From the NCBI RefSeq assembly GCF_037101375.1, contig NZ_AP029019.1, forward strand, positions 930,001-994,000: DNA of 64,000 nucleotides. Direction: 5' to 3'. Positions 55,873 through 63,902 of the stretch are shown here, piece by piece. The DNA is from Acidovorax sp. DW039 (lineage in GTDB: Bacteria > Pseudomonadota > Gammaproteobacteria > Burkholderiales > Burkholderiaceae_C). The notes below the pieces were generated by a model. It ran no database searches. It worked only from the letters and a program-made list of their open reading frames with translations, and was not told the origin of the DNA. Both the position numbers and the translations under genes were made by a program. Position 1 is the stretch's first letter. Each line of letters starts with the position of its first letter.

Positions 55873-57789
55873 ATGACAACGATGTGGGCAAAGCAGTGGC
55901 AAGTCGCACGCAGTGTGCGCGTGGGTGCGCTGGCGCTGGCTGTGGCAGGCATGGTGGCTGCCTGTGGTGGCTCCGGCAGCGATGACGCGGGCCAGCCGCT
56001 CACGCTGACCATCCTGCACATCAACGACCACCACTCCACGCTGGAGAGCAAGTCCAAAACCCTCAAGCTCTCCGCCGGTGGCGCCGGCGCGGTGGATGTG
56101 GCAGTGGACGCCGCAGGCTTTCCGCGCGTGACGGCCGCCATCAGCGAGCTGGCGGCGCAGAGCACCAATGTGCTCAAGCTGCACGCGGGCGATGCGCTGA
56201 CGGGCACGCTGTATTTCAACCGCGCCGGAGCCAATGGCGAGGCCGATGCGGCCATGATGAACACCGTGTGCTTTGATGCCTTCACGCTGGGCAACCACGA
56301 GTTCGACAAGGGCGACAGCGGCCTCAAGGGCTTTATCGACCTGCTGCGCAAGGGCACCTGCAAGACGCCAGTGCTCAGCGCCAACGTGCAGTTTGGCGCC
56401 AATTCAGCCCTGAACCCCAGCCGTGCGCCGGGCTACGTCAGTCCCTCCACCGTGGTGGAGCGCGGCGGGCAAAAGATCGGCATCGTGGGCCTGACCATTG
56501 CCCAAAAGACCAAGGCCTCGTCCAGCCCCGACGCGGACACCAACTTTGAAGACGAGACCACCGCCGCCCAGCGCGAGATCGACCGCCTGCGCGGCCAAGG
56601 CATCAACAAGATCATCGTCATGAGCCATGTCGGCTACGAGTACGACCTGCAGATTGCGCCCAAGCTCAGCGGCGTGGACGTGGTGGTGGGCGCAGATTCG
56701 CACACCCTGCTCGGCCCTGCCGCCCTGGCGACCACCGGTGTGGGCACACCCGGCGGTGCGTATCCCACCCAGCTCACCGACAAGGACGGCAAGCCCGTGT
56801 GCGTGGTGCAAGCGTGGGAATACGCCCAGGTGGTGGGCGAGCTGAAGGTGAACTTTGACGCGCAGGGCAACGTCACCCAGTGCAAGGGCACGCCGCATGT
56901 GCTGATTGGCGACAACTTCACCATCGGCGGCAAGGCGGCGACCGACGCGGAAAAGACTGCCCTCAAGGCCAGCGCCGCAGCCACGGGCTTCCTGCGCATC
57001 ACCCAGCCATCGGCCAGCGCCACGGCGGTGCTGCAGCCCTTCAAGGACAAGGTGGCCGTGTTCAACCAGACCCAGGTCGCCGTGGTGCCGCAAGAGCTGT
57101 GCTCGCGCCGCGTGCCGGGCGGCGTGGGCTCGGTGGACTACAGCCGCTCCAGCGCTGCCTGCAACGCTGAAGGCAGCGTCAGCCTGCGTGGCGGTGACAT
57201 CCAGCAACTGGTGGCGCAGGCTTATCTGGAAGTGGCCAACGCCCAGTACGGCGGGGCCGATATCACCTTGCAAAGCGGTGGTGGGGTGCGCGTGCCGCTG
57301 CAAGGCACGGTGACGGCCGCGCAGGTCATTCAGGTGCTGCCGTTTGGCAACATGCTGTTCCGCCTGGACGTGACCGGGCAGGAGGTGAAGGGCATGCTCG
57401 AAGACGGCTTGGAAGCCACCTTTGGCACCGGTGGCTCCACCGGCCCGTACCCCTACACCGGCGGCCTGCGCTTTGATGTGAATGCCAAGGCCGCTAAGGG
57501 CGCGCGCGCCAGCAACATCGAAGTGCGCAACCCCACCACCGGTGTGTGGAGTGCCATCGACCTGAGCAAGACTTACAAGCTGTTTGTGCTGAGCTTCAAC
57601 GCCACGGGCGGCGATGGCTACAAGACCCTGGCCGCCGTGCCCGCCGCGCGTCGTCTGGACATTGGTGTGCTCGATGCCGATGTGTTCTTCAGCTACATCG
57701 ACAAGCAGGCCAAGGATGCTGCGACCGGCCTGCCCACCCTCAAGCGCTTGCCCGTGGAGCTGTACAGCACCAAGAGCTTTGCTAATTGA
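55873..57789 (+). CDS. 5'-nucleotidase / 2',3'-cyclic phosphodiesterase family lipoprotein
   Basis: This is a periplasm-facing or outer-membrane phosphoesterase of the UshA family, 638 residues. The lipobox VAAC places the lipid-modified cysteine at 31. The metallophosphoesterase domain has HINDHHSTLE, HAGDALTG, GNHEFDKG, SHVGYEYD and GADSHT metal ligands; the C-terminal 5'-nucleotidase domain has LQSGGGVRVPL and NATGGDGYKTL, the nucleotide-clamping region. The ATG at 55873 lies 7 bases after AGAGGGA; a TTG two codons earlier is less likely. It would release phosphate or nucleosides from extracellular nucleotides. Confidence 0.92.
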   Translation: MTTMWAKQWQVARSVRVGALALAVAGMVAACGGSGSDDAGQPLTLTILHINDHHSTLESKSKTLKLSAGGAGAVDVAVDAAGFPRVTAAISELAAQSTNVLKLHAGDALTGTLYFNRAGANGEADAAMMNTVCFDAFTLGNHEFDKGDSGLKGFIDLLRKGTCKTPVLSANVQFGANSALNPSRAPGYVSPSTVVERGGQKIGIVGLTIAQKTKASSSPDADTNFEDETTAAQREIDRLRGQGINKIIVMSHVGYEYDLQIAPKLSGVDVVVGADSHTLLGPAALATTGVGTPGGAYPTQLTDKDGKPVCVVQAWEYAQVVGELKVNFDAQGNVTQCKGTPHVLIGDNFTIGGKAATDAEKTALKASAAATGFLRITQPSASATAVLQPFKDKVAVFNQTQVAVVPQELCSRRVPGGVGSVDYSRSSAACNAEGSVSLRGGDIQQLVAQAYLEVANAQYGGADITLQSGGGVRVPLQGTVTAAQVIQVLPFGNMLFRLDVTGQEVKGMLEDGLEATFGTGGSTGPYPYTGGLRFDVNAKAAKGARASNIEVRNPTTGVWSAIDLSKTYKLFVLSFNATGGDGYKTLAAVPAARRLDIGVLDADVFFSYIDKQAKDAATGLPTLKRLPVELYSTKSFAN

Positions 57790-57810
57790 TGGATGCTGCG
57801 CCCGCTGGGA

Positions 57811-57870
57811 GCTTTTGAAGTGAAAGCGCCTGCCAGCGCTTGATGCATGAGCGCTGGCAGCTATGAAAAA
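57811..57870 (-). repeat. Dispersed repeat copy 11 with perfect hairpin
   Basis: CTGCCAGCGCT (57830-57840) and AGCGCTGGCAG (57850-57860) form a perfect 11-bp stem around TGATGCATG. On the minus strand it reads CATAGCTGCCAGCGCTCATG. It lies between two convergent genes and can act as their shared terminator. Confidence 0.75.
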
Positions 57871-57880
57871 CAGAGCGTTC

Positions 57881-58315
57881 TCAGTTCACGCGGCTGGGAG
57901 GCATCACGCTGTAGCGGCCTGCACCCAGCAGGGCCACGGCCAGTGCGCCAAACAGGTACAGGCCCTGCAGCTCCAGCGCCCAGCCGCCTTGTTTGGTGAT
58001 GACGAACAGGTCACCCATGTGCACCAGGCCCAGGGCCACCAGCATGTTGACCACCACAATGGCCGCCCCGGCGCGGGCACCTACGCCCAGCATCATCATC
58101 AGGGGCGCGACCACTTCGCCGATGTACACGCCGTAGGCCAGGAACCCGGGCAGGCCGGCCTTGTCGAGCATGCCGCCGATAAAGCCCACACCGTGCGTGA
58201 TCTTGAAGATGCCGTGCAGCAGCACGAGCAGGCCGATGGCAACGCGCAGTACGAGCTTGCCTGCGTCGTCGGTGTTGGAGGTGGCGGTGGCGTTGTCAAA
58301 GTTCGTTGTGTTCAT
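57881..58315 (-). CDS. DoxX family membrane protein
   Basis: This is a small inner-membrane protein, 144 residues with four helices. The LVLRVAIGLLVLLHGIFKIT segment and GFIGGMLDKAGLPGFLAYGV block are typical of DoxX. DoxX proteins are associated with redox functions (thiosulfate:quinone oxidoreductase in archaea, an oxidoreductase complex in mycobacteria), but the role here is unknown. It is transcribed alone, toward the nucleotidase. Confidence 0.88.
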   Translation of the reverse strand: MNTTNFDNATATSNTDDAGKLVLRVAIGLLVLLHGIFKITHGVGFIGGMLDKAGLPGFLAYGVYIGEVVAPLMMMLGVGARAGAAIVVVNMLVALGLVHMGDLFVITKQGGWALELQGLYLFGALAVALLGAGRYSVMPPSRVN

Positions 58316-58438
58316 GGTGCGTCCCTTGCGCTGAATGTGTTGGAAGAGCTGTAGTCTGGTGGGGCGCGGGCTGGAGGTATGTGCGTTTGCGCACAGGTTT
58401 TGTGAAGTGGGTGGGGCGGTGTTTTTATGGGAAAACGT

Positions 58439-58491
58439 TGGCTGGCGCTGGATGTATATGCGCTGGCAGCTATTGAATTGATAGTGGTTGC
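58439..58491 (-). repeat. Dispersed repeat copy 12
   Basis: On the minus strand ACTATCAATTCAATAGCTGC then CAGCGCATATACATCCAGCG then CCAGCC. The core differs from the consensus (CCAGCGC instead of YTGCGCTT). Confidence 0.7.
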
Positions 58492-58508
58492 ATGGGTGTT
58501 TCGTACCC

Positions 58509-58582
58509 GTTCAGGCTGAGCCTGTCGAAGCCAGGGCACCGCCTCACACCCCCAACCGTTCGGGCTGATCTCGTCGAAGCCA
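58509..58582 (+). repeat. Two GTTCAGGCTGAGCCTGTCGAAGCC-type units
   Basis: GTTCAGGCTGAGCCTGTCGA at 58509 and a diverged GTTCGGGCTGATCTCGTCGA at 58558, both continuing AGCC. This motif is widespread in proteobacterial intergenic DNA; the reason for its spread is unclear. Confidence 0.7.
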
Positions 58583-58652
58583 AGGCTTGTGCGTGGATCT
58601 GGCCGCATGCCTGTGCCAAGGGTGGGAGCCGGGATGTGCGCCCGGCGGCGCA

Positions 58653-58930
58653 CCTTCTTTTCTTGCGTCGCCAAGAAAAGAAGGCAAAAGAAGGCGACCC
58701 CCAGTCTGCGGCCCCTTCGCGGTGCGAAGGGGCAAACCTGCGGCGGTGCGATTGCGGGGTGCGCCGCAGAACTCGCTGCGCGCCGTGGGCGCTTCGCTCG
58801 GACAACTGCGGCGAGTCAGTTGACGAAGCATGGGCGCTTCGACGCCCATGCCACCCCGCAACCGCACCGCCGCAGGCGCAGCCAGCAGGGGGGGGAGCCG
58901 AACAGCCGAACAGCCGAACAGCCGTTCGGG
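58653..58930. repeat. Composite hairpin element
   Basis: In order: a perfect 13-bp inverted repeat (CCTTCTTTTCTTG 58653-58665 / CAAGAAAAGAAGG 58672-58684, loop 6); CCCCTTCGC GGT GCGAAGGGG (58712-58732); a 24-bp inverted repeat (58738-58761 with 58852-58875, 23 of 24 paired) enclosing GCATGGGCG CTTCGA CGCCCATGC (58828-58851); and three GCCGAACA units near 58898-58921 ending in GCCGTTCGGG. Such density indicates a structured RNA or a non-autonomous mobile element. Confidence 0.75.
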
Positions 58931-58980
58931 CCATTGCTTCGCTCGGCCCTTGGCTGGGTGGGTGGGGAGGGGAGCGTGGT

Positions 58981-59035
58981 TTTGCTATTGAATAGATAGC
59001 TGCTTGCGCTGATGGAATGGGCGCTGGCGGCCTGA
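58981..59035 (+). repeat. Dispersed repeat copy 13
   Basis: TTTGCTATTGAATAGATAGC then TGCTTGCGCTGATGGAATGG then GCGCTGGCGGCC. A full copy ending 7 bases before the stop codon of the convergent tetR gene. Confidence 0.85.
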
Positions 59036-59042
59036 AGGGCAT

Positions 59043-59717
59043 TTACTTCTTTGGGGCCTTGCCCTTGCTGGAGGTTCTGCCTTGCTTTTTGGAGGATGAG
59101 GTCGCAGAGGCTTTGGCTGGTTCGGCGGGGGGGCTCAGGTGCGCGCGCAGGGTGGCCAGAATTTCGTCCGACAGTGTGGGGTTGGCCGCCACGGTGGCGC
59201 GAGCCAGTACCAGGCCGCCGACCATGGTGGCCAGCATGCACAGTGCGCGTTCGCGGTTTTCGGGGCTGGGGGAGCCTTCTTGCAGGCCTTCAATGACGCG
59301 GGCAAAGCGTTCGATGTTGCGCTCAATGCCCTGCGCAAATACTGCAGACAGTTCGCTGCCTGCGCGGGCTGCATCCACCGCCAGTGCCGCCGCCGGGCAG
59401 CCCTCGCCGGGGTGGTCGCGGTGTTCTGCAGACAGGTAACTGGCCACCTTGGCTGCAAGCCCCGTGGGCGCCGCTTCGCCACGCAGTTGCACACCATCCA
59501 GCGGTGCGATGGACCAGTCGAATGCGCGTGCGCAGGCTTCGCGCACCAGGGCGTCCTTGTTCTCGAAGTGGCGGTAAAGGCCACCGTGGGTCAGGCCCGC
59601 GTCACGCGTGATGTCAGCCACCCCTACGCCTGCGAGGCCGCGCTCCCGGTACAGACGTGCTGCGGCATCCACGATGCCTTGGCGGTTTTCAGCAGACTGG
59701 GTTTTGGAGACTTTCAT
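59043..59717 (-). CDS. TetR/AcrR family transcriptional regulator
   Basis: The 224-residue repressor has its helix-turn-helix at about 32-51 (GVADITRDAGLTHGGLYRHF), preceded by RQGIVDAAARLYRERG. The ligand domain follows, with CPAAALAVDAARAGSELSAV; the C-terminal tail is Lys/Ser rich. The GGLYRHF type occurs in regulators of the COG1309 branch that respond to small lipophilic ligands. The ATG at 59717 is chosen because upstream codons overlap an operator-like site. It is divergent from the KAS II gene 111 bases away, with two palindromic sites between them. Confidence 0.92.
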   Translation of the reverse strand: MKVSKTQSAENRQGIVDAAARLYRERGLAGVGVADITRDAGLTHGGLYRHFENKDALVREACARAFDWSIAPLDGVQLRGEAAPTGLAAKVASYLSAEHRDHPGEGCPAAALAVDAARAGSELSAVFAQGIERNIERFARVIEGLQEGSPSPENRERALCMLATMVGGLVLARATVAANPTLSDEILATLRAHLSPPAEPAKASATSSSKKQGRTSSKGKAPKK

Positions 59718-59731
59718 GGCGAGCCAGTTTT

Positions 59732-59789
59732 TGATGATGATCGTAAGCAAAAAAGCCGTGCGCCTTTATGATGATGGTCGTAATCATAA
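59732..59789. promoter_or_regulatory. Two TetR operator-like sites between tetR and the KAS II gene
   Basis: TGATGATGATCGTAA (59732-59746) and TGATGATGGTCGTAA (59769-59783) match at 14 of 15 positions, 37 bp apart. The second is embedded in a 24-bp inverted repeat, TTATGAT (59766-59772) / ATCATAA (59783-59789). They cover the region where both divergent promoters must lie, as expected for a TetR repressor controlling itself and the neighbour. Confidence 0.65.
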
Positions 59790-59828
59790 ATAGCTGGCGC
59801 AACCGCGCCGCTCTTCAAAGGACTGAGC

Positions 59829-61148
59829 ATGGCAACAACAAACAATGGTACGCAAGGCACGACAGGCGCAGCGCAGCAAGTGCGGCGGGTGGTGATCACC
59901 GGCATGGGGCTGGTGTCTCCGCTGGGCTGCGGGGTTGAGCTGGCCTGGAGTCGCCTGCTGCAAGGTGCATCGGGCCTGCGCCGCTTGCCCGATGCGGTGG
60001 TGGAGGGCCTTGCGGCCAAGGTTGGCGGCGTGGTGCCTACGGCGGAAGAAGATCCTGAAGGCGGCTGGAACCCCGAAACTGTGGTCTCTGCCAAGGACCT
60101 GCGCAAGATGGACCGCTTCATCCCCTTTGCTCTGGGCGCGGCACAACAGGCGCTGACCCAGGCGGGCTGGGCACCCGAGGACGAAGGCGCAAAGGCCCGC
60201 ACCGCCACCGTGATTGCCTCGGGCATCGGCGGCTTCGGTGCCATTGCCGAAGCCGTGCGCACTACCGACACGCGCGGGCCGCAGCGGCTGTCGCCGTTCA
60301 CCGTGCCATCGTTTCTGGTCAACCTGGCGGCAGGCCATGTGTCTATCCACCATGGCTTGAAAGGCCCGATTGGCGCACCGGTAACGGCCTGCGCTGCCAG
60401 CGTGCAGGCGATTGGCGATGCGGCGCGCATGATCCGCTACGGCGAGGTCGATGTGGCGGTGTGCGGCGGTACCGAGGCTGCCATCGACCGCGTGAGCCTG
60501 GGCGGCTTTGCGGCAGCCAAAGCCCTGTCCACGGGCTTTGCCGACCACCCCGAACAGTCCTCACGCCCGTTTGATGCGGCGCGTGATGGCTTTGTGATGG
60601 GCGAGGGCGCTGGCATGCTGGTGCTCGAATCGCTGGATCATGCGCTGGCACGCGGTGCCAAGCCTCTGGCGGAGGTGGTGGGTTACGGCACATCGGCAGA
60701 TGCGTACCACATCACCTCAGGGCCCGAAGACGGCGACGGTGCCCGCCGCAGCATGGAAATGGCCTTGGCCCAGGCAGGCTTGGCGGCCAGTGACGTGCAG
60801 CATTTGAACGCGCACGCCACCTCCACCTATGTCGGTGATCGGGGTGAGCTGGCCGCCATTCGCCGGGTGTTTGGCACGGACAAATCGGTCGCCATTGCCT
60901 CCACCAAATCCGCCACAGGTCACCTGCTGGGCGCAGCAGGCGCCGTGGCTGCCATCTTCACCACACTGGCCCTGCGCGACCAGGTGGTGCCCGGCACGCT
61001 GAACCTGCAGCAGCCTGACGAGCTGGCCGAAGGCCTGGACATGGTCGCCCTGCAGCCTCGAAAAATGGCGCTGCAGCACGCAATGCTCAATGGCTTCGGA
61101 TTTGGTGGGGTGAATGCAACACTGCTGCTCAAGCGATGGGAGGCTTGA
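59829..61148 (+). CDS. Beta-ketoacyl-ACP synthase II (FabF-like)
   Basis: This is a condensing enzyme that elongates acyl-ACP with malonyl-ACP. The 439-residue protein has the catalytic Cys188 in VTACAASVQA, His329 in NAHATSTYVGD and His365 in KSATGHLLGAAG, plus the C-terminal GFGFGGVNA block. The first 18 residues are a polar extension. AAGGA precedes the ATG. It stands outside a fab cluster and has its own divergent TetR regulator, so it is probably an accessory KAS II expressed under particular conditions rather than the housekeeping FabF. Confidence 0.92.
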   Translation: MATTNNGTQGTTGAAQQVRRVVITGMGLVSPLGCGVELAWSRLLQGASGLRRLPDAVVEGLAAKVGGVVPTAEEDPEGGWNPETVVSAKDLRKMDRFIPFALGAAQQALTQAGWAPEDEGAKARTATVIASGIGGFGAIAEAVRTTDTRGPQRLSPFTVPSFLVNLAAGHVSIHHGLKGPIGAPVTACAASVQAIGDAARMIRYGEVDVAVCGGTEAAIDRVSLGGFAAAKALSTGFADHPEQSSRPFDAARDGFVMGEGAGMLVLESLDHALARGAKPLAEVVGYGTSADAYHITSGPEDGDGARRSMEMALAQAGLAASDVQHLNAHATSTYVGDRGELAAIRRVFGTDKSVAIASTKSATGHLLGAAGAVAAIFTTLALRDQVVPGTLNLQQPDELAEGLDMVALQPRKMALQHAMLNGFGFGGVNATLLLKRWEA

Positions 61149-61293
61149 GAGGCCCGGATCAAGGTATGCCCCGGCAGCGATTTTTCGCTCCCTCTCATGG
61201 CTGTTGAAGGCCCGCTCTGCTGGCGCAGTCGTGGGTTGAATATGTGTTGACAGTTGCGGCCGTGTTCAGCTTGAAAGCTTGCGCATTTAGTGT

Positions 61294-61322
61294 TTGGCGC
61301 GGTCGCCAGCCATTTGTATGAT
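61294..61322 (+). promoter_or_regulatory. Candidate promoter of the mid-cut surface protein gene
   Basis: TTGGCG (61294-61299) and TATGAT (61317-61322) with a 17-base spacer, five of six matches in the -10. The leader to the ATG at 61407 would be about 78 nt. A perfect TTGACA at 61247 has no matching -10. Confidence 0.5.
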
Positions 61323-61406
61323 GCGCCGCTGCTCGTGGTGCATACGCCGCAGCAGTCTCTCGCGTGGCCTTGCCGCCAGCACTGTTCCTCCACATCTCCT
61401 CTCCCC

Positions 61407-62999
61407 ATGTTTGCAGCAGTTTCCCCTTTGAGTCGGCCGTCCCGTTTTGTCTGGGGGCTTGTTGTAACGCTGTGCATGGGGTGGCTGGTGATGCACGGCT
61501 CTGCGCATGCGCAGACCGTGATGGAGCTGCGCACCTTGATCGACAGCGACAACAATCCGGCCACAGGCTGTACGGTGACTACCGCTGCGGGTGTCTTTGC
61601 GGGGGCAGATATCGCATCCGTCACGCGTGTGGACCTGAGCGCTACAGACCCTGTGGGAGATGTGTCCCAAGAAGTCTGCCAAGGGGGTGTGCTGGTGACA
61701 GACGCCAGCTTCGTTCCTGCGTCACCGCAGCGGTGGTCGTTAGGCGTTGCAGCAGCAGGTGCACAGGTGGATGTGGTCGAGAGTTACGCCAAGTTGTTCG
61801 CTCCAGTCGCTTCGCTGCGGCTGGGCTTCTCCGCCAGCACTACCGACGGCAGCATGGCTGCAACTGCATTGCTTTCGCCGAGTGGCGCAGGTGCAGGTGG
61901 CGTGCTCTTGCAGGCCCCGCCAACAGCCGTGGCAGTGCCTGCACTGGGACTGGGTGGATTGATGGGGCTGGCGGCTTTGCTGGGCTGGGTAACGCAACGC
62001 TCAGCACGATTTCGGCGGTGGACTGCGTCTTGCGCCGTGTTGTGTCTTTTGTTGGTGGTAGGGGTGGCGTGGTCTGCCATCGTGCGAGATGGTGCCCCGG
62101 CTGACTGGGGGAACACCCCGGCCATAGCCCGCAGTGCTTCATCCGGCCCGCTGCAGTTGTCAGCGGTCTATGCGCAGCTGGAGGGCACGACGCTGAACCT
62201 TCGCTATGACGTGGACCTTGGAATCCGTGACGGAGCGACTCAGGATGACGGTCCTTACAACATGACCGTGGGTACACCCCTTTCCGTGCCCGCCCCAGGC
62301 TTGCTGGCCAATGACAGTCTGGGCAGCCCCGCCATGCAGGTGCGGGAGGTACGTGTGGCAGGCTCCACCACTACTGCGGCTGCAGGGGACTCTGTTCCTA
62401 TAGCGGGCACTTCTCTCATGGTGCGGCCAGACGGCAGCATCGCCGTGGGTGCACCTACCATGCCAGGTAATTTCCAGTTCGAGTACCGGGCGAGCAATCG
62501 CTACAAGCCCGGTAGCTGGAGTGTTGCAAGGCTTGCTGTAGTCCCCATGGTTCCCTCCATCTGTGGCGACGGGATTCGGCAGAGCGGGGAAGCCTGTGAT
62601 GACGGCAATACCGTTACAGAGGCAAGCTGCCCTAATGGCCAGTTCCGCTGCACAGTTTGCAGTGCAACCTGTACGCTGGTGGATCTTGATCTCACGCCAG
62701 TAACCCGACCTCCCATTTGTGGCAACGGAATTCTGGAGCCGGGGGAGGCTTGTGATGATGGCAATACAACGACGGAGAGGTCGTGTCCCAACGGAGAATC
62801 CAGCTGCAGGATATGCACAGCCACCTGTACCTGGTTGGATATTGCGCCTGTAGTTTCTCCAGCCGTCTGCGGCAATGGCATCGTGGAGTCGGGTGAGGTT
62901 TGCGACGACGGCAACAACATCAATGAAACGAGTTGCACTGGTGGGGACGCGCACTGCAATATGTGCAACGCCACCTGTACTGCGACCATTCCGTTATGA
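61407..62999 (+). CDS. Surface protein with internal IPTL/XrtH-like sorting signal and three cysteine-rich DUF4215 repeats
   Basis: The protein has 530 residues. A signal peptide (cleavage near AHA|QTV, about residue 35) is followed by an exported domain to about 170. Then comes an IPTL-like sorting segment in mid-protein: VPALGLGG at 177-184, a hydrophobic stretch to about 197 and a basic QRSARFRR at 200-207. A second helix follows (about 209-229), then a beta-sandwich-like region (YNMTVGTPLSVPAPGLLAND). Three cysteine-rich repeats start at C386, C438 and C488 (C-G-N-G-I..E-G-E-x-C-D-D-G-N). From memory this plan matches 'midcut-by-XrtH' proteins cut by exosortase H. An upstream frame to 61290 is not preferred because it precedes the promoter. 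No clear ribosome binding site is seen. Confidence 0.75.
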   Translation: MFAAVSPLSRPSRFVWGLVVTLCMGWLVMHGSAHAQTVMELRTLIDSDNNPATGCTVTTAAGVFAGADIASVTRVDLSATDPVGDVSQEVCQGGVLVTDASFVPASPQRWSLGVAAAGAQVDVVESYAKLFAPVASLRLGFSASTTDGSMAATALLSPSGAGAGGVLLQAPPTAVAVPALGLGGLMGLAALLGWVTQRSARFRRWTASCAVLCLLLVVGVAWSAIVRDGAPADWGNTPAIARSASSGPLQLSAVYAQLEGTTLNLRYDVDLGIRDGATQDDGPYNMTVGTPLSVPAPGLLANDSLGSPAMQVREVRVAGSTTTAAAGDSVPIAGTSLMVRPDGSIAVGAPTMPGNFQFEYRASNRYKPGSWSVARLAVVPMVPSICGDGIRQSGEACDDGNTVTEASCPNGQFRCTVCSATCTLVDLDLTPVTRPPICGNGILEPGEACDDGNTTTERSCPNGESSCRICTATCTWLDIAPVVSPAVCGNGIVESGEVCDDGNNINETSCTGGDAHCNMCNATCTATIPL

Positions 63000-63006
63000 C
63001 GTGCAT

Positions 63007-63035
63007 GCGATAGCGCCAATGAGTGGCGCTATCGC
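63007..63035. terminator. Hairpin between the surface protein and the RpiR gene
   Basis: GCGATAGCGCC, loop AATGAGT, GGCGCTATCGC: a perfect 11-bp stem between convergent genes. No T run; probably a shared terminator. Confidence 0.7.
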
Positions 63036-63056
63036 CTCATGAAAGCGTTGCGCAGA

Positions 63057-63902
63057 TCAGGCGTAACGCTTGGCCCGCAGGTTTTCTTTCATCTGCTGCA
63101 GGATGGGCTGCAGCGATCCGCCAATGCGCAACGCCACGCAGGTGGCCAGCACATCGATGATGAGCAGGTGCATCAGGCGCGACACCATGGGGCTGTAGCG
63201 GTCATAGCCTTCGGGGTGGTCGGCCGCCAGATGGATGTTGCAGGTGCTGGCCAGCGGTGAGCCGCTGGCGGTGATGGCGATGGTGGTGGCGCCGTTCTTG
63301 CGGGCGATGTCGGCCGCATCCATCAGGTCGCGGGTGCGGCCTGAGTTGGAGATGATCACGGCACAGTCACCCGGCCGCAGCAGGGTGGCGCTCATCACCT
63401 GCATGTGGCCGTCGCTGGTGGCAATCGACGTGACCCCGAGGCGGAAGAATTTGTGCTGCGCGTCTTGCGCCACGATGCCCGAGTTGCCCACGCCGTAAAA
63501 CTCGATGCGCTTACCTTTCTTCCAGGTGTCCGAGATCGCACCTGCCGCGCGCTCCAGGGCCACCGTGCTGGCGGCGTTGCGGTATTGCAGGAAGGCCGCC
63601 ACGGCGTTGTCCACCACTTTCACCAGCACGTCGCCCGTCTTGTCATCCACATCCACGCTGCGGTGGATGAAGGGTACGCCTTCGCTAACACTGCCCACCA
63701 GCTTGAGCTTGAAGTCTGCCAGCCCGTCGTACCCCATGCTGCGGCAAAAGCGCACCACGGTGGGCTTGCTCACATGGGCGCGTTCAGCCAGCTCACGCAC
63801 GGGCAGGCGGGCAAAGGCACGGGGGTCGGTCAGCACCAGCTTGGCCACGCGCTGCTCAGCGGGGGCCAGGGAACTCAGGGATGCGGTGATGCGTTCGAGC
63901 AT
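63057..63902 (-). CDS. RpiR/HexR family transcriptional regulator
   Basis: The 281-residue regulator has an N-terminal helix-turn-helix (RELAERAHVSKPTVVRFCRS, about 35-60) and a C-terminal SIS sugar-phosphate-binding domain (FYGVGNSGIVAQDAQHKFFR; IISNSGRTRDL). This is the HexR-like type that controls central sugar metabolism (Entner-Doudoroff genes) in proteobacteria and responds to KDPG, but the partner genes lie outside the window. The start at 63902 is chosen over 63968 because the family begins MLERI. Confidence 0.9.
   Translation of the reverse strand: MLERITASLSSLAPAEQRVAKLVLTDPRAFARLPVRELAERAHVSKPTVVRFCRSMGYDGLADFKLKLVGSVSEGVPFIHRSVDVDDKTGDVLVKVVDNAVAAFLQYRNAASTVALERAAGAISDTWKKGKRIEFYGVGNSGIVAQDAQHKFFRLGVTSIATSDGHMQVMSATLLRPGDCAVIISNSGRTRDLMDAADIARKNGATTIAITASGSPLASTCNIHLAADHPEGYDRYSPMVSRLMHLLIIDVLATCVALRIGGSLQPILQQMKENLRAKRYA

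Larger units (their letters stand above)
58316..59042. other. Repeat- and hairpin-rich non-coding region
   Basis: This 727-base stretch holds two dispersed-repeat copies (12 and 13), two GTTC(A/G)GGCTGA..GTCGAAGCC units (58509-58532, 58558-58582), three perfect hairpins, a 24-bp inverted repeat and an 8-bp tandem repeat. Open frames of up to 190 codons exist on both strands because of high GC, but they run through these structures and have no ribosome binding site or family match, so no gene is called. Confidence 0.75.

Noticed and set aside
58470..59042. Overlapping long frames on both strands in the hairpin-rich region
   Set aside because: They run through dispersed repeats and perfect palindromes, lack start signals, and translate repeat motifs that often give false genes in high-GC genomes.
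61247..61252. Perfect TTGACA -35 before the mid-cut protein gene
   Set aside because: No acceptable -10 occurs at 16-18 bases. The TTGGCG/TATGAT pair at 61294-61322 is better overall.
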